Source of the DNA: Spiro-02 sp034114085
GTDB lineage: Bacteria > Spirochaetota > Spirochaetia > Sphaerochaetales > Sphaerochaetaceae
Reading direction: 5' to 3'
DNA length: 64,000 bases
Assembly: GCA_034114085.1 (NCBI GenBank)
Contig: JAXEWB010000048.1
Span: 1 to 64,000 of the forward strand
Below the pieces are notes generated by a model. It had not been told where the DNA came from. It ran no database searches and worked only from the letters and a program-made list of their open reading frames with translations. Every line of letters begins with the position of its first letter. The stretch's first letter is position 1. Made by a program: the position numbers and the translations under genes. Shown in pieces: positions 17,236-25,602 of this stretch.

Positions 17236-18199
17236 GTATTCAATTATTTCATCATTTTTGGGTGACATAAAAAATAGATATATGCAGTATTCACAGCCTA
17301 GAACAATTACTGAAAAAATAGAACTGGCGAAGCAAATTGATGGAATTGATGGCCTTGAGTTGTGCTACCCCGGTGATTTCAGTGATGCCGTGACATTGAG
17401 AAAAATGATGGAAGACAGCGGGCTGGGGATTTCTGCGATCAATGTCAGGTCGCGGCGGACCGATGGATGGTATCGGGGGTCCTTTACTTCTGAAAAGGTT
17501 ATGGAGCGGAATGAATTTGTCGATGGTTTCAAAAAGGCTGTCGATATCGCGAAAGATTTTGGTGTATCGAGGCTCACGACTTGTCCCTTGAATGATGGAC
17601 ATGACTATCCGTTTGAGATGGACTATCTGGCTGCCTATGAATACGCCGAAGAGTGTTTTCAGAAAATAGTGGAACATGATAGTGAGACGAATATTTGTAT
17701 TGAATATAAGCTGAACGATCCTCGGACACGCTGCTTCTTCGCTTCCGCGGGGGAGGCGTTGAGCTTTTGCCAGAATGTGGGAGCCCCCAATTTAGGGGTG
17801 ACGCTTGACGTGGGACATTCCTTACTAGTCGGGGAACGACCTGCGCAGGCGGCGAGCATGTTGTGGCATTCCGACCGGTTGTTCTATATGCACATGAATG
17901 ACAATGATCGTTTATGGGATTGGGACATGGTTCCTGGCGCTTTTCATATCAATGAAATCGTTGAGTTCTATTATGCATTAGGCAAAATGGGATGTGACGA
18001 TTGCTGGATGGCGTTCGATATCTGCCCCAAGGAGAACGATGTGGTATCCGTATTTTCCCTTGCAGCGAGAGTTGTGAAAAAACTTGAAGCTCTAAGTCGG
18101 CGGATTGACCAGACCAAAATGGATGCCGCGATGAAACGGAGAAATCCAATACACGCTCTGGAGACGTTCTATGAAGGCGTGTTGGGGATGAGGAGCTAG
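17228..18199 (+). CDS. Sugar phosphate isomerase/epimerase family protein
   Basis: 323 residues, same barrel superfamily as the gene before it but not a close copy. Motifs: DGLELCYPGDFSD, NICIEYKLNDPRTRCF with the metal Glu, LGVTLDVGHSLLVGERPAQ with the Asp/His pair, and FYMHMNDNDRLWDWD with the second His. The GDW-like segment and the DVGHSLL motif are typical of sugar isomerases acting on unphosphorylated or acidic sugars. Probably works in sequence with its partner on the imported sugar. Confidence 0.85.
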   Translation: MYKYSIISSFLGDIKNRYMQYSQPRTITEKIELAKQIDGIDGLELCYPGDFSDAVTLRKMMEDSGLGISAINVRSRRTDGWYRGSFTSEKVMERNEFVDGFKKAVDIAKDFGVSRLTTCPLNDGHDYPFEMDYLAAYEYAEECFQKIVEHDSETNICIEYKLNDPRTRCFFASAGEALSFCQNVGAPNLGVTLDVGHSLLVGERPAQAASMLWHSDRLFYMHMNDNDRLWDWDMVPGAFHINEIVEFYYALGKMGCDDCWMAFDICPKENDVVSVFSLAARVVKKLEALSRRIDQTKMDAAMKRRNPIHALETFYEGVLGMRS

Positions 18200-18205
18200 A
18201 ACAAA

Positions 18206-19477
18206 ATGGGAAAGACAAGATTATCAATTCATGGAGATAAATTCTATATCAATGATTGTCTGACATATTCGGAATACCCAAACTGCAAGCCTAATTGCCG
18301 GGGATTGCTGTTCAATCAGCGACTGATTCAGGGGGTGTTCGATGATACTGGAAACAGGGAACGGTATCGTCGTTCGGCGATGGAGCCTTTTGATCCTGAC
18401 GAGAATACTAATTTACTGATTAAAGCTCTGCCTCATTGGTACGCTGTTGGTTTACGTGCGATTACTGTTGGGTTTCAAGGAGGATGGCCTCATAGTGCGG
18501 TAAGTGCGGACAAACTCAACAACAATCCATTTGGAGCTGATGGTTGTTCGTTGGATGATGCATATGCGATGAGGATGGACCGGATTATCAAAGTGGCCGA
18601 TAAGCTGGGCATGGTCGTTATCGTGAATTTTCTGTACTGGGCCCAGACTAATAAGTTCAAAGACGGGCAGGCGATTGTCAATGCAATCCAGACGGGATGC
18701 CGATTCCTGAAAGACGGGGGGTATTCCAATGTTATTATCGATGTCGCCAACGAATATACTATCGATTATTTTGCGAAACATCCATTAATTAATAAGGATG
18801 AATGCATGGCTGCATTGATAGAGATGGCAAAAGAGGCGAGCGGCGGTCTTCCTACGGGCTGTAGCGGTGGCGGGGGGTGTTTCAACTCTGAGGTCGCAGA
18901 AGCCAGCGATGTGGTCTTTGTCCATGGAAACGGATTGACGAGGGGTGAATTCTACACTTTTACAAAGAACGTCATCAAGATTGTAGGAGGAAAGAAACCC
19001 ATTGTTTTCAATGAGGACAGCGCTTGTATCTCTCGATTTGACATTGCGTTGGATTTAGGCGTTTCGTGGGGATATTACAATAACTATACAAAGCAGATAC
19101 CGCCTTGCAGTTATGATATCACCAGAGGTGAAGATATGTTCTTCGCTGAAAAAATGGTCGATGCCTTGGGGATTCACATGCCTGATGGGGCATCCTGTGA
19201 TGAAGATATCGTCCTTCAGGGTGGTACGGGAATGGATGTCATTGGTGAGGGACTCTGTTTTTTCCGAATCGCAAGCAAGAAGCCAGAACAGATATATAAA
19301 GTCGAATACTATTTGAATGGGGTTCTAGATGATGTTTCTTATGACGAACCATTTTTCTATCACACGGAACAGACCTGGATTTCATTCCCCTGGGTCCCCT
19401 CCGACGGGGATATTTTGAAAGCCGTCGTATTCATGGCGGATGGTACCGTCATTGAAAAACAGTTTGAGAAAAAATAA
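18206..19477 (+). CDS. Cytoplasmic clan GH-A-like glycoside hydrolase family protein
   Basis: 423 residues, no signal peptide. The first ~320 residues read as a (beta/alpha)8 barrel: GLRAITVGFQGGWPHSAVS, VVIVNFLYWAQTNKF, then NVIIDVANEYTIDYF with the N-E pair typical of the clan GH-A acid/base, VVFVHGNGLTRG, and KPIVFNEDSACIS with a Glu placed like the nucleophile. A small beta domain (KVEYYLNGVLDDVSYDEPFFYH) follows. I do not recognise a specific family. Located between two isomerases and an ABC importer, it probably cleaves an imported oligosaccharide or glycoside. Confidence 0.65.
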   Translation: MGKTRLSIHGDKFYINDCLTYSEYPNCKPNCRGLLFNQRLIQGVFDDTGNRERYRRSAMEPFDPDENTNLLIKALPHWYAVGLRAITVGFQGGWPHSAVSADKLNNNPFGADGCSLDDAYAMRMDRIIKVADKLGMVVIVNFLYWAQTNKFKDGQAIVNAIQTGCRFLKDGGYSNVIIDVANEYTIDYFAKHPLINKDECMAALIEMAKEASGGLPTGCSGGGGCFNSEVAEASDVVFVHGNGLTRGEFYTFTKNVIKIVGGKKPIVFNEDSACISRFDIALDLGVSWGYYNNYTKQIPPCSYDITRGEDMFFAEKMVDALGIHMPDGASCDEDIVLQGGTGMDVIGEGLCFFRIASKKPEQIYKVEYYLNGVLDDVSYDEPFFYHTEQTWISFPWVPSDGDILKAVVFMADGTVIEKQFEKK

Positions 19478-19503
19478 CAAACAGATATACAAAGGAGGAT
19501 GAA

Positions 19504-20898
19504 ATGAAAAAATTTGTATGTTTTGTTTTGATTGGTTGTCTGATCGTAACAACTTTGTTTGCCGGAGGCTCTGCTGAAACGGGAAATGTTACGAAACGGA
19601 CGATTCGTATTGCCATACCTGGTGTCAGTGAGACGGATACAATTGATCCGATTTCAGGTGTTGTGACTCCCGGCCTGAGCAAGTCTAAGAAATTCTTTGA
19701 AGAACAGTTTCACAAGACTCTTCCTGATGTCAATGTTGAGCTGATCGGTGTAGCTTGGGATGGATGGATTCAGAAAATGGAGGTGCTGAACAATTCAGGG
19801 GATATTGATATCGGATTTTTTACGAATCAGATAGCGGTGCCGGACTGGTACATGGATCTTACACCCTATATGGCACAGGACAAGGACATCAACTTCAATA
19901 ATTTTGATGATTTATTCATACCGTCCGCTGTTCATTATTCATACTATAAGTCATTCAACTATCCAGAGTATACGAACAATGTCTATGGTTTGCCCATTGG
20001 GATTATCAATGAAATCTTTGTGTTTGATAAAGAAATCTTCGACCACTACGGGGTGCCCTATCCGACTGAGAAAACTACCTTCAGGGAATTGACTGACATG
20101 GCAGAGAAGATGGCCGGTATAGATCCTGTTACAGGAAAACAAACCTATGGGGCATTTGTATCGGATCATTGGATGGAGTGGTTCTCAGTTTCATTTGATG
20201 CGGTGAAACCTTTGTTCAGCGAAGATATGATTCTTGCCAACATTGATGAGAATGAGTATGTAGAATATATCAAGGATTCACCGGAAGTGCTGGAATTTTT
20301 CAAAACGATGCTCAGGCTTGTAGATTGTTCTCCCGCAGGTGTTGCGACTGGTTCCGGTGCAGAGCGGTTCTTCGCCGAAGACAACAACATCGCCATTAAT
20401 TTTGATGTGAATACGATTAATTCTCTTTGGTTGAGCTACATGTTCGCAAATGCGACACATATTACCGATCGCTTCCAGCCTGTGTTCATTCCCGAAAATT
20501 CAAAGGGATACCAGGGATTTCCTGAGTTCACGAGGTTCGCTGTTTCAAAAAAGGCCAAGGATCCTGAATTGGCTTGGGAAGTGCTGAAGATCATGGTGAC
20601 GAGTAAGGACATCATCAACTATTACATCACTTACATACAGCCGGACAAATTGCCGGTAATCAAGGACATCTCAGGTTTGAAGATTCTTGAGGACTATGAG
20701 ATGAACCAGAAACGTTATGAATATCAAGCCGCCACTACGTTCATGACCGATGATTATTGGAATTGGCGTGGTGTCTTGCGTTCTTCCGTTTGCAACAGGT
20801 TGTTGACGAAATCATATACGGCGGAAGAAGCAAGACAGGCTTTCTACGACGGCGTGAAGAAATGGGTGTCCGATACAAAGAGGCAATTGGGTCAGTGA
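19504..20898 (+). CDS. Sugar ABC importer solute-binding protein (family 1)
   Basis: 464 residues with a signal peptide ending LFAGGSAE, the pattern of exported spirochaetal binding proteins. The mature protein follows the extracellular family 1 plan: WIQKMEVLNNSGDIDIGFF, NNVYGLPIGIINEIFVFDKEIFDHYGVPYP, a long C-terminal helical lobe, and DPELAWEVLKIMVTSKD. A strong AAGGAGG precedes the ATG. Delivers an oligosaccharide or sugar derivative to the two permeases downstream. No ATPase gene is in the operon, so a shared MsmK-type ATPase encoded elsewhere is likely. Confidence 0.9.
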   Translation: MKKFVCFVLIGCLIVTTLFAGGSAETGNVTKRTIRIAIPGVSETDTIDPISGVVTPGLSKSKKFFEEQFHKTLPDVNVELIGVAWDGWIQKMEVLNNSGDIDIGFFTNQIAVPDWYMDLTPYMAQDKDINFNNFDDLFIPSAVHYSYYKSFNYPEYTNNVYGLPIGIINEIFVFDKEIFDHYGVPYPTEKTTFRELTDMAEKMAGIDPVTGKQTYGAFVSDHWMEWFSVSFDAVKPLFSEDMILANIDENEYVEYIKDSPEVLEFFKTMLRLVDCSPAGVATGSGAERFFAEDNNIAINFDVNTINSLWLSYMFANATHITDRFQPVFIPENSKGYQGFPEFTRFAVSKKAKDPELAWEVLKIMVTSKDIINYYITYIQPDKLPVIKDISGLKILEDYEMNQKRYEYQAATTFMTDDYWNWRGVLRSSVCNRLLTKSYTAEEARQAFYDGVKKWVSDTKRQLGQ

Positions 20899-20958
20899 CT
20901 CGTGTAATTTATTCGAAATATTGTGCTTGTGGTTGCTGACTAAGTCCTGATTATCTGT

Positions 20959-20982
20959 GGAAGTGGCCTTCGGGCCACTTCC
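20959..20982 (+). promoter_or_regulatory. Intercistronic hairpin with UUCG loop
   Basis: GGAAGTGGCC and GGCCACTTCC form a perfect 10-bp stem around TTCG closed by C-G, an exceptionally stable RNA tetraloop. It sits 61 bases after the binding-protein stop and 17 before the permease start, with no T-run. It probably protects the 3' end of the binding-protein message, giving more binding protein than permease. Confidence 0.75.
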
Positions 20983-20998
20983 GGTAGGTACTGTTTAT

Positions 20999-21895
20999 AT
21001 GAAGATTAATAACTATAAGTTAAGAACTAATACTATTTGGTATCTGTTGATCATGATTCCTCTCCTTGGGACTTTGCTGTTCAACGTATACCCGTTGTTC
21101 AAGTCCTTGCATGACAGTTTTTGCAACATGAAAGGTGTTCCAATCGGACTCGTTAATTACCAGATTATGCTATTGGATTCTGATTTTCAGCAGGCCATTA
21201 TCAATACCATATATATGGCTGTGCTTGAAGTTATTGTGAATATTCCTCTTGCCTTCATTCTGGCGAATATGCTCAACCAGATTCCAAAAGCAAGGAATGT
21301 TTATAAAGTAATTTTCTTATTTCCAATGATCATGTCCATGGTTACTGTGGCAATCATGTTTAAATATCTGATGATGCCCGATGATTCCGGTGTCATTAAC
21401 TATATTCTGGGATGGTTCCATATAACACCCAAGGGGTTCTTGAATGATCTTTCAATGTCCAGAGAATCTTTGGTGGCGATGTCAATTTGGAAAGGCGTAG
21501 GCTATAATATCATTATTTTCTTTGCAGGACTTCAGGCAATACCAACCGAATATTATGAAGCGGCTGATATTGATGGAGCAAACGAATTTCGCAAATGGTG
21601 GAATATCACTGTTCCATGCATGAAGAATACATTCATCTTCGTTCTGATTACAACGACCATCGCTGCCTTGAAGCGTTTTACAGATGTATATGCAGTGAGC
21701 GGTGAAACCGGTAATCCTGCGGGCACGTTGAATACAATTATGTTGTATATCTATAAAAATTCTTTTTCGACATATAACTATAAGGATTTGGGACTCGCTT
21801 CTGCGGCCTCCATCATACTGTTTTTACTTATCCTTGCGTTTACAATTTTGAATTTCACTGTCACGAGGGAACGCAAACATGGGAGGAGAAAATGA
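20999..21895 (+). CDS. Sugar ABC importer permease, MalF-like
   Basis: 298 residues from the ATG at 20999 with about six membrane helices. The EAA loop reads EAADIDGANEFRKWWNITVP. The N-terminal IWYLLIMIPLLGTLLFNVYPLFKSL is typical of carbohydrate (CUT1) permeases. Follows a stable hairpin and overlaps the second permease by 4 bases. Ribosome-binding site is weak, consistent with lower expression than the binding protein. Confidence 0.9.
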   Translation: MKINNYKLRTNTIWYLLIMIPLLGTLLFNVYPLFKSLHDSFCNMKGVPIGLVNYQIMLLDSDFQQAIINTIYMAVLEVIVNIPLAFILANMLNQIPKARNVYKVIFLFPMIMSMVTVAIMFKYLMMPDDSGVINYILGWFHITPKGFLNDLSMSRESLVAMSIWKGVGYNIIIFFAGLQAIPTEYYEAADIDGANEFRKWWNITVPCMKNTFIFVLITTTIAALKRFTDVYAVSGETGNPAGTLNTIMLYIYKNSFSTYNYKDLGLASAASIILFLLILAFTILNFTVTRERKHGRRK

Positions 21896-22734
21896 AAGTC
21901 AAGAAATCTCGTGTTTCAATGATAGTATACTACATTGTTCTCACTGTGATGGCGCTGATGGTGGTTCTTCCCTTCATCTGGTTGTTGTCCACAAGTTTTG
22001 ACAAGGTGAACACATATTCCCTCCCGTACCCACCGAGATTATTCCCCAAAAATTGGAGCTTGTTCAACTATAGGATGGCCTTGATCAATGTGCCAATCGT
22101 CAAATACCTCCTCAACACTATTTTCCTTGTGGTTCTGTCCGCTGTCTGCAATGTGTTCATGTCTACATTGGCGGGATTCTGTTTTTCAAAGGGAAGTTTT
22201 TTTGGCAAAAGCGTGTTGCTTCTGTTCGTCTTGTCGAACATGATGGTTCCTTTCCAAGCAAAGCTGATGCCGATCTATGAAGTTATCCGTGCTGTCAGGC
22301 TGACCGATAACTATTTGGGAATTTTGTTACCATCGCTCATGACAAACGCAATGTATATATTCTTCGTCAAACAGTTCTGTGATGATTTACCGAGTGACAT
22401 GTATGAAGCTGGTATAGTGGATGGCGCGGGCCCCTTCCGCATCTATTTTAAAATCTTTTTGCCGTTAATGGGGCCGATTGTCGCAACAATCATCATTTTG
22501 GATATCATCCATGTCTGGAATGATTTGCTTTGGCCCATGATTGTTTTGACAAAACAGAGTCTCAGCACAATCCAAATCGGTTTGATTAGATATACAAGCG
22601 GCTCAAACGGTGTTGTTCATGCTGGCGTTACCACCGCTCTGTCAATATTGAGTATCATCCCGTTGGGAATTGCATTTTGTTTTCTACAGAAATATATTGT
22701 TCAGAGCATTGCGTCTACCGGACTTAAACAATAA
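21892..22734 (+). CDS. Sugar ABC importer permease, MalG-like
   Basis: 280 residues, six helices, EAA loop EAGIVDGAGPFRIYFKIFLP, and the family end IVQSIASTGLKQ. Opens ATGA on the stop of the first permease. Completes the membrane part of the CUT1 importer. Confidence 0.92.
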   Translation: MKVKKSRVSMIVYYIVLTVMALMVVLPFIWLLSTSFDKVNTYSLPYPPRLFPKNWSLFNYRMALINVPIVKYLLNTIFLVVLSAVCNVFMSTLAGFCFSKGSFFGKSVLLLFVLSNMMVPFQAKLMPIYEVIRAVRLTDNYLGILLPSLMTNAMYIFFVKQFCDDLPSDMYEAGIVDGAGPFRIYFKIFLPLMGPIVATIIILDIIHVWNDLLWPMIVLTKQSLSTIQIGLIRYTSGSNGVVHAGVTTALSILSIIPLGIAFCFLQKYIVQSIASTGLKQ

Positions 22735-22809
22735 TTGATGTTTGTCAATGAAATATATGATATGATACCCATGTTTATGAGTGAAACAAACTATAGTTGG
22801 GTAAGTTGA

Positions 22810-23496
22810 ATGAACAACGATTTATATAAATTGAATGAAGTGAAGAGCCTCAGCCAGATTGTAATGGAGAAAATCCAAGAGCTGATATACAAAGGTGTCA
22901 TTAAACCTGGAGAACGATTGGTTCAGACGGATCTTGCTGAGAGGTTCAATGTCTCAAGAGTCGCGATTCGTGATGCATTGCACAATCTCAGCCAAACTGG
23001 CCTGATTGAAAAGACTTCCTCTGGGGGTGCCATCGTCAGGGCGTTGTCGGAAGAAGACATTAATAATATCGCTTGGCTGCGGATGGCAATTGAACCTGAA
23101 ATTGCCAGCAAGGCGTGTCTGAATATCGGTACATCTGGCATTGAATACATGGAACAGATTATTCATGTGCAGGAACAATTGAATTCATATAATGACTTCA
23201 TAGGGTATCTTAGAGCCGATTGGGATTTTCATAATGCCTATTATGAATATGCGAACAACGATTTAGCCATTCAGTTCTTGGAAAAACTGTGGAATAGGTC
23301 GAGTCAGGCTCGTGGCATGATATTTATCAATGAAGCTTGGGGGCATGACTGGGTAGGCCGTTCAATTCTGGGGCATAAAAGAATGGTTGTCAATATAAAG
23401 TGTCGGGATGTAAATGAAATAGTAAAAACCATCCAGAATAACATAAACAGTGCACAAGTAGAGCAACTGGAGTGGTTTAGACATATAAATGCATGA
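22810..23496 (+). CDS. GntR-family regulator, FadR/FCD subgroup
   Basis: 228 residues. The N-terminal winged helix contains GVIKPGERLVQTDLAERFNVSRVAIRDALHNLSQTGLI; the C-terminal helical domain has the FCD layout (LRMAIEPEIA, DWDFHNAYYEYANN, LGHKRMV) with His positions that usually bind a metal and a carboxylate-type effector. An acidic or carboxylated sugar is therefore a possible inducer (inference). It lies 75 bases after the second permease and probably binds the dyad at 16415-16429. Confidence 0.9.
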   Translation: MNNDLYKLNEVKSLSQIVMEKIQELIYKGVIKPGERLVQTDLAERFNVSRVAIRDALHNLSQTGLIEKTSSGGAIVRALSEEDINNIAWLRMAIEPEIASKACLNIGTSGIEYMEQIIHVQEQLNSYNDFIGYLRADWDFHNAYYEYANNDLAIQFLEKLWNRSSQARGMIFINEAWGHDWVGRSILGHKRMVVNIKCRDVNEIVKTIQNNINSAQVEQLEWFRHINA

Positions 23497-23656
23497 TCCT
23501 GCTTTCTCATGAATGCTGTCAATAATGTGTTTTGTCTTACAGTCCCGTTCGTGGACATAGATTATACTCGATTGGAGGTCTGCGGGATTATCCCAAAAGT
23601 GTGGCAAGGTCATGAATCGTTGCCTATTTGTCCGCGATACAGGGAGGATGCAGAAT

Positions 23657-24307
23657 ATGACGGATATGATGACAGATCCCGTTGAGCGAAAGAGACTGAC
23701 GATTCTGACGATATTCTTGCTGGCGTTGATCTCGCTCTTTTCGTGGATCATCTCTCCTTTGCTTTGGTCTCGCTGGAGCATCCCGCCTTTTCATTCGGGC
23801 GCTCTCTTCAGTGTGGTTTGTATCCTGTTGTTTCTGTTCGTTCCCGACTGCAATCCGTTCATCTGGTCGAATGTGTTGATTGAGGAAAAGAAAAACCGGC
23901 CAAGATATAAAATCCATAGAAATATTGCCATTGGATTGTCTTTTCTGATAATTTTTGCGAAGGCGGCCGGTGCGTATTATTTCAATCATTGGCCCTATGG
24001 TCCACAATCATACAGGCTGAATGCTCTCATTCTCACAATACTGGTTTTCTTGCTTGGCGCATTTGGCGAAGAGATATTGTTCAAGGCGGGAGTGTTCAGA
24101 ATTTTGCTTGAGATGAAAGTCCCTCGTTTTGTGTCAATGATTGTCGTGAGTGTCATTTTCGCACTGATACATTTTATTTTTATTCCAATTCATTTTATTG
24201 TACTTTTTTGCTTTGGGATGTTTTTTATGATTGTCTTCTCCCTATATCCTTCGATAGTGTTCGTGGCATTAGTCCATTTCGGTTTCAACATAGCGATGCT
24301 TGCATGA
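23657..24307 (+). CDS. CPBP-family intramembrane metalloprotease
   Basis: 216 residues from the ATG at 23657 (GGAGG nine bases upstream), with about six membrane segments. The CPBP/Abi motifs are GEEILFKAGVFR (EExxx then Arg), FALIHFIFIP with a His, and VHFGFNIAM with the third His/Asn position. The usual EExxFR is relaxed to EEILFK. Family members process prenylated peptides or act in bacteriocin self-immunity; no partner is adjacent. Confidence 0.78.
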   Translation: MTDMMTDPVERKRLTILTIFLLALISLFSWIISPLLWSRWSIPPFHSGALFSVVCILLFLFVPDCNPFIWSNVLIEEKKNRPRYKIHRNIAIGLSFLIIFAKAAGAYYFNHWPYGPQSYRLNALILTILVFLLGAFGEEILFKAGVFRILLEMKVPRFVSMIVVSVIFALIHFIFIPIHFIVLFCFGMFFMIVFSLYPSIVFVALVHFGFNIAMLA

Positions 24308-24704
24308 GATGAAATCTCGACGCGTCGGGTTGTGTTTCCAGAGACTTGACGGCCTTGCTCCGTAACTCATTTTTCCCTGTAATTCTATTGACCAATACGG
24401 GTTGCCATAACGCAAGGATGTCCGCGCTAGGTACTAGTTTCTGTGACGTATGCCGCATGTCCAATACGTTCCTTTGGATAAGGAGAACCTGGTATGGTCT
24501 GAGTTATAGGAAGGACGGCTGTTTGTCCTTTCCGCCGGGCCTTCCTTGCAGTATATTTTCGGTAGATCGCAATCTCATCCGGTAGATTTCTTGTCACCGA
24601 TTGGTGGTATCGGTGGCGTTGATGTTATCTGGGGGATTTGCGCAACAACGAAAGATAGCATTGCGCTATATCATCCGATTCTATCATATCGAAGGAGAAT
24701 GAAC
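24308..24704. other. Intergenic region upstream of ferritin
   Basis: About 400 bases without a recognised gene. GGAAGGAC at 24509-24516 can pair with GTCCTTTCC at 24525-24533, or with a later CCTTCC, giving alternative small hairpins. The ferritin promoter is not obvious. Confidence 0.45.
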
Positions 24705-25220
24705 ATGTTGGACAAAAAAGTCGCGAAACTGTTGGAAGAGCAGATCAACAAGGAATTCTATTCCGCATACCTGTATCTGGATTTTTCCAACTACTATGTC
24801 AACGCCGGTCTGGACGGCTTCGCCAATTGGTACAGGATCCAGGCGCAAGAGGAACGGGATCATGCCATGTTGTTCCTTCAATATCTACAGAACAACGGTG
24901 AATGCGTGAAGCTGGAAGCCATCGCTAAGCCGGACAAGGCGCTGAAGGACAACATGGAGCCGTTGAAGGCCGCTTTGGAACATGAACGCTATGTAACCGC
25001 CCTGATCGACACAATCTATGACGCTGCGTATTCCATCAAGGATTTCCGCACCATGCAGTTCCTTGATTGGTTCGTCAAGGAGCAGGGCGAGGAAGAGAAG
25101 AACGCCGAGGACATGATCAAGAAGATGGAGCTGTTCGGTACGGACGCGAAAGGACTCTACATGCTCAATAGTGAGCTGGGAACCCGCGTCTACAACGCTC
25201 CGTCCTTGGTACTGGACTGA
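24705..25220 (+). CDS. ftnA: Ferritin
   Basis: 171 residues, the normal length. Start chosen at 24705 because AAGGAG is seven bases upstream; an ATG two codons earlier is possible. Di-iron ferroxidase residues are visible in EQINKEFYSAYLYLDF (Glu, Tyr), QAQEERDHAMLF (ExxH) and VKEQGEEEKNAED (Glu/Gln). It stores iron as ferric mineral in a 24-subunit shell in the cytoplasm. It stands alone. Confidence 0.96.
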   Translation: MLDKKVAKLLEEQINKEFYSAYLYLDFSNYYVNAGLDGFANWYRIQAQEERDHAMLFLQYLQNNGECVKLEAIAKPDKALKDNMEPLKAALEHERYVTALIDTIYDAAYSIKDFRTMQFLDWFVKEQGEEEKNAEDMIKKMELFGTDAKGLYMLNSELGTRVYNAPSLVLD

Positions 25221-25268
25221 GGGCTCGCTTCATCTTCCGTTTTTGATGGCTCGCCAGGAACCGTGAGT

Positions 25269-25367
25269 TCCGGGTCGCTCTAGGTTTGCTCGGTGTTCGC
25301 CTAGTGTTCTCTCCAGGCTTGATCAGTGTTCAACTGGTGTTCACTCCGGGCATGCCCTGAGCTTCGA
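25269..25367. repeat. Diverged 11-bp tandem array
   Basis: Laid out in rows of 11 bases, the segment aligns as about nine degenerate units: TTCCGGGTCGC, TCTAGGTTTGC, TCGGTGTTCGC, CTAGTGTTCTC, TCCAGGCTTGA, TCAGTGTTCAA, CTGGTGTTCAC, TCCGGGCATGC, CCTGAGCTTCG. GTGTTC recurs at 25293, 25304, 25326 and 25337, all in 11-base phase. No gene was seen in the 25221-25602 gap. Confidence 0.6.
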
Positions 25368-25602
25368 CGCCAGGTACGCCGCCGTTGGCCGTGCAAGTTC
25401 TACGGCGGCTTGTTCTTTTGCTCGTTCCGTCAGGCTGGGGAGCGTGCGAAATTCTTGAAAACCAATGTCCCCGCATTGCACCGATATGCCTGTTTCGTCA
25501 TAATGGCGGATGAGGGTATGGACGGAAAATCGTTGTTTGTGCCGTTGTAGTCGCAGTCACGAAATTCAAAGATGTCCATATGCGATGGTGGTTTGATTCC
25601 CT

